Shown piece by piece: positions 57,264 to 64,000 of a stretch of 64,000 nt of DNA. This DNA is from Molanna angustata (Eukaryota > Arthropoda > Insecta > Trichoptera > Molannidae): assembly GCA_963576475.1 (NCBI GenBank), contig OY754972.1, positions 30,489,107 through 30,553,106 on the forward strand, given 5' to 3'. The notes under the pieces are model-generated. The model ran no database searches, had not been told where the DNA came from, and was given only the letters and a program-made list of their open reading frames with translations. Numbering within the stretch: the first letter of the stretch is position 1; each line of letters starts with the position of its first letter. The position numbers were made by a program, and so were the translations under genes.

Positions 57264-58765
57264 TTACTCCTTGATTCATAGAATCAAATCAAGGTGAATA
57301 TTCGTGTTAGTTTTTTCATTTAAAGTCAGTTTTTTTCTTAAAATGCAAAAAATCCACAAAGTTTCGATTTCCGATAATTTAAATCACGTATATACCCTTT
57401 ATAATGCACGCGATAGTTACTCTTACAAACACATAACTACATATCGTATTATGCAGTTGTAATATATCATATTTTTAGTCACTAGATTTAGCGCTAGAGG
57501 GCGACCTCTAGGGTTGTTGCCTTCTGTCATTCCTTCGGCGATAGAAACAAGTAGACGCGGATTTATGATGTTATGGCTTATCCATTAGGATTCTTGTTGG
57601 TCAGCGCTCCTTAAGAGTTGCCTTTTTTCTCTGACTCTGTTGGAATTTGTTGTAAGTTGTTTTTCGGATATACATACATACATAGAAATAAAATATAAAA
57701 ATTCTACATCAAATTTATCCTACTAAATGTCCTCTCAAAGTAGGTAAAATTAAAATAATATTGTTAATCTGCTATAAGGCCATAATTTTATACTTCTTTT
57801 CATACACCAATATAATAATAATATCATTAAGAAGATATTTACCTATCTGTGTTACCGACTCACATGACATTATTATGACGACTAATTCGACGTGATGCTA
57901 CCCATTATTTTTTTTCCTCCGACATAAATGAACAGGTTTTCCCGGCAATTTAAAGATGTATCTTTATTGAATTTGCTGGGGTCTTATTTAAGTGGTTGTC
58001 CTTGAACTTGAAATTTGTTTGGAGACCTGTTGAAAAAAGTGACCAACACCTATAACGTTAGATATCGTGAAGCTCCGTTGAGTTTGATATTAGGTAGGTT
58101 ATGTAGAAATTAAAGTGTTCATGACTATTTATTGGTTACTGATTTGGTCAACTTTGAATGATTGAACTTCAAAAGTGTCTTTCGGAGGGTTTCCACCAAT
58201 CAAAGTCTCTGTAAATGGAAGACGTGATTTCTAATAGTCTTTCGTAGAAAATATAAAATATCAAGCTATATACTAATACTGATGTGTTAAAATAGCAATT
58301 TTCCACAATTTAGTGGCTGTTTTCTGCGACATCACCAACACTCAGGATTCATATACATTATCCGATCGTTGATACCTGTTGTAGTATCCTTAGAAAAAAA
58401 TATCAGCCTACATAATATAGACGTACCTAAGTTTGGCATTCCCTGGCTCTCGGTCTACTATATAATACGCTAACGTTCTGTCGTACCCATCGAGTTATTG
58501 TAAATACACAATAATCAGTGTTAATTTAGGTATTGATCATAATATGTACAAAAGTGACGTATGACAAATTATTGTTAGTTTCAGTTTTTCCACGTGTCTA
58601 TAATTATGAGAGAATAAAAATACATATATTATGTGTACGATGATTTGTGTTATTATAAAAAATATCAAGGATCAAGTTTGTCGATACAACACGCGATAGT
58701 ACCAACAATAAAGGTTCCCAATACATACATACGATTTTAAAGACCAAGCTATTTTAAATATAATT
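57264..58765. other. Unassigned intronic DNA
   Basis: 1.5 kb with no identified element. GCGCTAGAGGGCGACCTCTA at 57490 is a short imperfect palindrome. I looked here for a third exon of the host gene and saw none. Confidence 0.45.
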
Positions 58766-58769
58766 CATA

Positions 58770-58945
58770 CCATCAGGACATATCCCACAATGTAGTGAAA
58801 CCGGCGACAGATGTGCGGGTGTTCATTACCTTTTAAAATGGATCACGACACATGGGTGCATTCCCATACACCAGCCATGTCTCATCTAAAATGCAACATT
58901 CAGAATGAGAGGTAAACTTCATTGCTAAACTATGTGAGATTTTAT
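58770..58945 (+). repeat. Interspersed repeat family R3
   Basis: CATATCCCACAATGTAGTGA, AACCGGCGACAGATGTGCGG, GGGTGCATTCCCATACACCA, TAAAATGCAACATTCAGAAT: same order as 16052-16245. Confidence 0.75.
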
Positions 58946-58987
58946 TTTTTTTATGTTTTGTTCCAATAAATAATCTTTCATATAAAA

Positions 58988-59060
58988 AAAATGTGGCGTT
59001 CGGTTCTCTGTGCCTACCTACATGATGGACATGGCGCGATGGTATGTATGTAAGTAGTAA
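58988..59060 (+). mobile_element. LINE 3'-tail fragment
   Basis: GGCGTTCGGTTCTCTGTGCC, ATGGACATGGCGCGATGGTA, TGTATGTAAG matches the tail of the LINE at 27590-27680 in the opposite orientation. Confidence 0.65.
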
Positions 59061-62029
59061 TATTGTCTTTCATACATTTTGCCTATACAATACTACGTGT
59101 CATACAGATTGCAGACACCTTTGAAAATTGAATAGTTTGATATTTTTTTCTCATAAGTCCTATCAATGAAACTTATATGTGTCTCACCTCTGAGGCACTT
59201 CCTTTCTTTAGGATGCCATGATCAGATCTTGACTAAATTGAAATGGGACCAATCGGAAGATACTCTCTTTCTAATGAAAGAATAATCATAAAAATTGGAC
59301 AACGTAGTAAATAGTTATAATTGCTGAACATACATAAAAAATAACCTCTCTGTTTTTGGAAGTCGGTTATAAAAACAATAATGAATCATAAATTAAAATT
59401 TGTTTTTAGTTTATTGAGAGAAATTAAATCGTAAATATATTATATCATGATCCTTCTACGAATATTTGCAAACTCGTTGTGCAAAAATAATTGAAATCGA
59501 TTTGTTTTCTCTTACATAGACCATTTTCTCATTTGTTAATAAAGCTGGTATCGTAATGTGAGCGGACGACCAAAAACCATAAATCGTTCAAAGCAACGTG
59601 AAAGGAAGAAGACACTGTATCTCTATTTATGTACATATTATGTACCTACATATCACATATATCTGTTTGACCTCGATATTTAGTCTTGGAGCGAAAATAC
59701 ACTAAAAATAAAATTATCATACGTATATATTGGTAGGTTGCAATCAGCCTACACTTAACTCTCTCGAACCGTCATTCACGATTATAATACCTTTTTAAGA
59801 TTTTACCCACATATATTAACAATTATTTATAGATTCGCAAGTTACCGATTTATAATTCATTAATTGATCGTTGATCTATTGAGCGAGTGATTTCTCAAAC
59901 AAAGAGTTTAACTTCGATACTACTCAAATTCAATACGTTTGTCTTTTTCATCATATTGCATTCTGCATACCATATCTGATGAAAATTCTTAGATAATATT
60001 ACATAGATGGACAATAATTTGTTTGTTATTGATACATACCAGTATCGGGCTATTGGAGAATGCATCTGGATCTGGTACCTATCATACATAAAAAAACAAT
60101 AATGAAATAAAAACAAATGAACAAATATACAAAAGTATTTTTCCACAAAACTCGATTCGACACAGGTGGCAACGCTGTTAATGTTGTAGTGTTGTATGAT
60201 TTTTGTTTAAATTGGTTCGTTTCATTTTAGACCTTGATAATGCCGAGTCACCTCAGCAAAAATGTTCGGTCATTGTAATATTTTTTTTGGAAAAAATACT
60301 TTTGTATAATTGTTCATTAATTTTTGTGGTACATTGTGTTGGATAAATAATTAACGCCGTATAGGTATTATCACAGTATCGGTTTTCAACATATATGTTA
60401 GGTTACCTAGCTAACAATTCAAAAGATACTCGCTCATACCATTCGAGACTATTTATACCACCCGTCCATCTCTCTCATACTCTGTTGTCTCATTCACACA
60501 TTCCAATATTACAATTGGAATGGATTCCCACTCTGTTAACACAAAAACTTTTGAATTATGAAATATTTTGTTTTTTATTTAACTATGGCATATTGATCGG
60601 ATGACCTATTGAAGTAAAATTAAAAGCGTAACCGTTCAAATTGATGAGTTGAGTTAGGATTTTTAAGAATCAAATAGATTTTATGTCAGCCTATCCATGG
60701 TAAAAGGAGAACTTTAACCATAGAAGACGTATTTTTTTTTAAATCGAGCAATACGAAAATAGGTGGTGTTTCACCAACCCTATCAACCATCCATGATTCA
60801 AAACTATATGTAATATAGTAGGTAAATATAGAACTGAATCATGGATTGTACTCACAAAATATGTGCGACTTAATCGAGGTTTTTGAGATATGGAAGAGGA
60901 TGCTTTGAATATCACGGAGTAAACAATGAAGTTTTCTCCCCCAGAATGTTTAAAAGCACCAAAATTATGATGCCTAACTTTCAAAAAGGTGTTGCTAGAA
61001 CTTTAACTATTAATCGACGTAATTGATAAGATAGGTGTATAATACAAAACAGTGAATAAAATAACCAGAAAATAATGCATTTCTTGGTTGACAAAATCTT
61101 CTTCAGTGACACAATGCGAGATTTCTCTTCCTGACCGTGGTGAACAAAGTGAAAATATCTAAGTGATAGTTTTATTTTACTCTTTTTAGCGTACAAAGAA
61201 GATCAAAATGACGTTAAATATGACACTAAAAGTACATCTATAGACGAAAGTACACGAAGAGAATGCTGATACTCGTCTTTATACTTCTGATGTTTTAATT
61301 TTATTTGATTGTGTGAAGAAGACGTGTTAAAAACAATAAGGATAGGTACCTACGTACTGTCTTATATATTATAACAATACGTACGAGGCTTTTATACATT
61401 CTGAATCACGAAGAACTGTTTTGACTTGTGACGTAAGAGCTTGTGAGCCGGAGCTAACACGATGTGAAACTATTCTCAGAAACACGAACAAAACACGTGA
61501 TACTCAGCTCCGGCTTTAGGATAATACACAACACAAAGTTCATAACAAAAACTTTATAAAAAATGAGCCAATAACAAGATTGGTAAGATGAAAGTGTAAA
61601 ATAAGATTGATGAAGTTGACGGATATATACCTACTGTGGTAGTCTAGTCTGGTTACAGTGCTAATACGTTGATATTTTTTATGCACTACAATACTAGTTT
61701 CGAAGGAATATTTTTTCTATTGACAGATAGATGTATTGTAACGGAAAGTGAATGGTTAAAATTTATTTGTCGCTGTTTAGTTAATCAGGATCACAAGGTA
61801 AACTTATTCTCGTCCAACGTAAAATAGTTTTTTTTTTTAAATTTGATACATTTTGGAATATAAACGAAGAGATCGTCTCCCAAATCCAGAACTATGAAAA
61901 TTGTGACCCCATTGAAAAAGCGAACCTGAGCCACAAATGATTTACTTTTAACAGATTTTTAATTAAAAATTTTTTGACTCCCGACAGGGAAAAAAATCCA
62001 ATGTTTGCGCATATGCAATAATGAAAATA
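59061..62029. other. Mostly unassigned DNA
   Basis: At about 59340-59372 AATAACCTCTCTG, TTTTGGAAGTCGGTTATAAA resembles a common lepidopteran repeat tail. At 61446-61515 a short inverted repeat AGCCGGAGCT / AGCTCCGGCT brackets 60 bp. No exon or RNA gene was found in these 3 kb. Confidence 0.45.
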
Positions 62030-62410
62030 TTCGATTTACTTTTATTTATTTTTACGTGGAATATTGCGTGTACAATAGCGGGCTTATTGCTATGAGGCGA
62101 TTTATTCCAACCAACCAAAGCAACGTTAGGCCATAAATAATGTAGTGGTAGGTATATTAAATTTATAACAAAATACAAACAAATAGATAAACACGTAACA
62201 TTAAATGTAAAATCTCAGCAACAAAGAAAGGAGGGAGATAGAGGTGGGAAGGAGTGTCAATTAAGAGTTTAAGATAGGTAATGACAGCTTTAGTCTTTTT
62301 TTAGATTTGAATCGATTGAGTCGTCGTAATATTTAATATTATTACTTAAGGTGTTCCATAGTCTTGCTGATTGTACTTCAAAAGAGGAACTGAATGATTA
62401 TTTTTTATCG
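62030..62410 (-). mobile_element. CR1-like LINE 3' end (ORF2 terminus and hairpin tail)
   Basis: Minus strand: EVQSARLWNTLSNNIKYYDD then SNLKKD-stop (62290-62390). This xARLWNxLPxxI end is common to CR1/jockey-type ORF2s. About 190 bp of 3' UTR follow, ending in GGTTGGTTGGAATAAATCGC, CTCATAGCAATAAGCCCGCT and an AATAAATAAAAG tail. 5'-truncated; the ORF part is short and cannot be assigned to a clade with certainty. Confidence 0.7.
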
Positions 62411-63535
62411 TTAAATGAAGATCCTTAAAGCGGGCAGCTATACTTTGGTAAAATGTAAAATGTTGACTGTCAAATATAGAATAGTTTTATATGACAAGGC
62501 TATATAAGACTATAATTTCAACGTCTGTTATTACATATGAACATAATGGCAGGATCTTATGTAACGAAGGTCACGGTATTAAATAATGCAACGTTATCAA
62601 CTACAGATGGTTAAGTAGATAATTAATATATTGTTTGTGTATATAACAAAAATGCCGGGTCTTGTATAATTTGTATGAAGTTATAATATAGTGTTATTTG
62701 TTTCATTACTTCCTGCTATTATACTCCCTTACATCCCAACATTTTATATATTCGATAATTATTCCTTTCCTTATGGTGAGAAAAATCATTGTAATTGAAT
62801 TTATTTACGAATTGTTCATTTAGTAATAAATTATTGTTTTGATGCCGTCTGGTACACTGGGCCAATAATATTGAAATCCAGTTAAAAGTGATTTCTTTTA
62901 TTTAGATTAATCAGCATTTATTTTATTTTTCTCGCAAAACATGATTCCCGATATAGTTTGATGTATTGAATGAATATTGAATCTATCTATTTCATAAATG
63001 AATTCCTTCTTTTTCAACATTTAATTGATCTAGTCATCACCAGATTTTTAGACACTTTCTCTCGCTTCAAACCTAAAGATTGGCAGCAACGCTTCGCATC
63101 TTCTGATTATTCTATGTGATTCTTTTCAGTTTCTCTTATTTTCTGCAGACGCTTAGATTGTATTAATGTTTTTTGGTTCTTTGGATGACACTTGGACCTT
63201 TAATGGAGTAGATTCCCATTGCTTTCCTCATCCTATGCCACCATAAAGGTTCCTCTGCCTTTGGAAATTTTTTGATCTTCAAAGTATCAAAAAGAGCTCA
63301 CTGCAAACTATAGAAATAATAAGACCAATGACTACTGCATGAATTATTTTACTTATTAGGACGATTTAGTAAATCATTTTATTGAACTTTTAAAAACATT
63401 GAATAAATTAAATCAATTAAGAAAACACTAGGAGGGATTGAGGAGGGTTCTTAGGTGAGGTCAGCAGAAAAGAAAGAAAAGAAAGAGCAAGCACACAGCC
63501 CGGAAAACCAAGCCTCGGAACACGGTGGATTCCCA
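62411..63535. other. Unassigned DNA
   Basis: No gene recognised. The 63060-63300 stretch is less AT-rich but shows no protein-like frame. Confidence 0.4.
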
Positions 63536-63539
63536 AAAC

Positions 63540-63842
63540 ATGGAACTCGGAGATGATGAAGACTCTACGACCCATCGCAGGCGTAACACTTCGTGACAGA
63601 GTAAAGACTAACGATCACTGAAAGAAGAATCTGCGATGTCGAAGATGTTGTGCGATGTGGAAGAACACGAAGATGATTCTGGAGAGATCATGTGGGGAAA
63701 GCGGGTTCGGATCGAGTGGTGAGGATAGCAGCGGATGGGGAGATAACAAATGGCAGACACCCTGGAAGACCACCCAAGCGATGGAAGGATAGCTGGACGT
63801 CCACCTCACAAGAACAGGCTCCGAGAATAACAGGACACAGTC
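63540..63842 (+). mobile_element. RTE-type LINE ORF C-terminal remnant
   Basis: GVTLRDRVKTNDH-stop in one frame, then RICDVEDVVRCGRTRR-stop, DHVGKAGSDRVVRIAADGEI and GRHPGRPPKRWKDSWTSTSQ in another. This is the VTLRDR...DVxxxIxxLKWxWAGHVxR...GRPxxRWxD order of an insect endonuclease-RT. It ends with a (GAA)n tail at 63850-63868. At least one frameshift and two stops. Confidence 0.8.
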
Positions 63843-63941
63843 CTAATTAAAGCAGAAGAAGAAGAAGAAAACATTTTAATGCCCGAGTGTATAGAGATTT
63901 GAGTTGAAAAAAAAAAACCTTTATCGTTTCTATTAATATAT

Positions 63942-64000
63942 GATATTGCTCTAGTGTCAATTCTTGACATGAGTGCTGCTTTTGATACTGTTGATCACGA
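63942..64000 (+). mobile_element. Reverse transcriptase palm motif, cut by window end
   Basis: DIALVSILDMSAAFDTVDHD is motif A of a CR1/L2/jockey-type RT (LDLSAAFDTVDH) with the catalytic Asp. The reading begins abruptly at 63942, only 74 bp after the tail of the preceding LINE, so it is a 5'-truncated or internally broken copy continuing to the right. Confidence 0.8.

Overview
This window looks like AT-rich insect nuclear DNA, most likely from a moth or butterfly (Lepidoptera). Evidence: very frequent TAGGTA/TACCTA runs, spliced coding exons with GTAAG donors, many tRNA-headed SINEs, a Penelope-like element, an I-clade LINE, and remnants of RTE-type LINEs and Helitron-like elements. There are no bacterial features, operons or CRISPR arrays. 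The species cannot be named from sequence alone.

Only one host gene is supported. Exon 1 (10890-10985, perfect ACCATGG start, phase-0 GTAAGT donor) joins in frame to exon 2 (53730-53936, TTTATTTCAG acceptor, GTAAGA donor). They give the first 101 residues of a small single-pass membrane protein: a short N-terminal tail with a PPAY motif made across the splice junction, one membrane span, then a charged helix. The intron between them is 42.7 kb and holds most of the window. No third exon was found before the right edge.

Layout. 1-4853: edge of a ~313-bp satellite array with higher-order dimers. 5-10.9 kb: SINE, Helitron-like, LINE and Penelope fragments upstream of the gene. 11-29 kb: minisatellites, MITE-like elements, three SINE families, LINE C-terminal remnants and a 586-bp (TA)n tract. 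29.6-35.3 kb: a full-length antisense I-clade LINE with two intact ORFs and a 13-bp target duplication. 35.7-49.7 kb: Helitron-like copies, two fold-back elements (one piggyBac-like with TTAA flanks) and LINE fragments. 50.3-53.2 kb: a nearly complete Penelope-like element with direct-repeat ends. 54.2-57.3 kb: a Helitron-like copy carrying two younger copies of its own family. 57.3-64 kb: mostly unassigned AT-rich DNA, a CR1-like LINE 3' end, and RTE and other RT fragments at the right edge.

The most informative system is the ~1.0-kb non-autonomous Helitron-like family (TC start, CTAG end, 13-bp subterminal inverted repeat, short 3' hairpin, central CA-rich microsatellite). Three self-nested insertions allow the empty sites to be rebuilt, and none shows a target-site duplication. 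The other notable signals are the Penelope direct repeats that differ by a 47-bp hammerhead-like segment, the 681-bp near-perfect fold-back, and a SINE whose tail matches the hairpin tail of a LINE in the same window.
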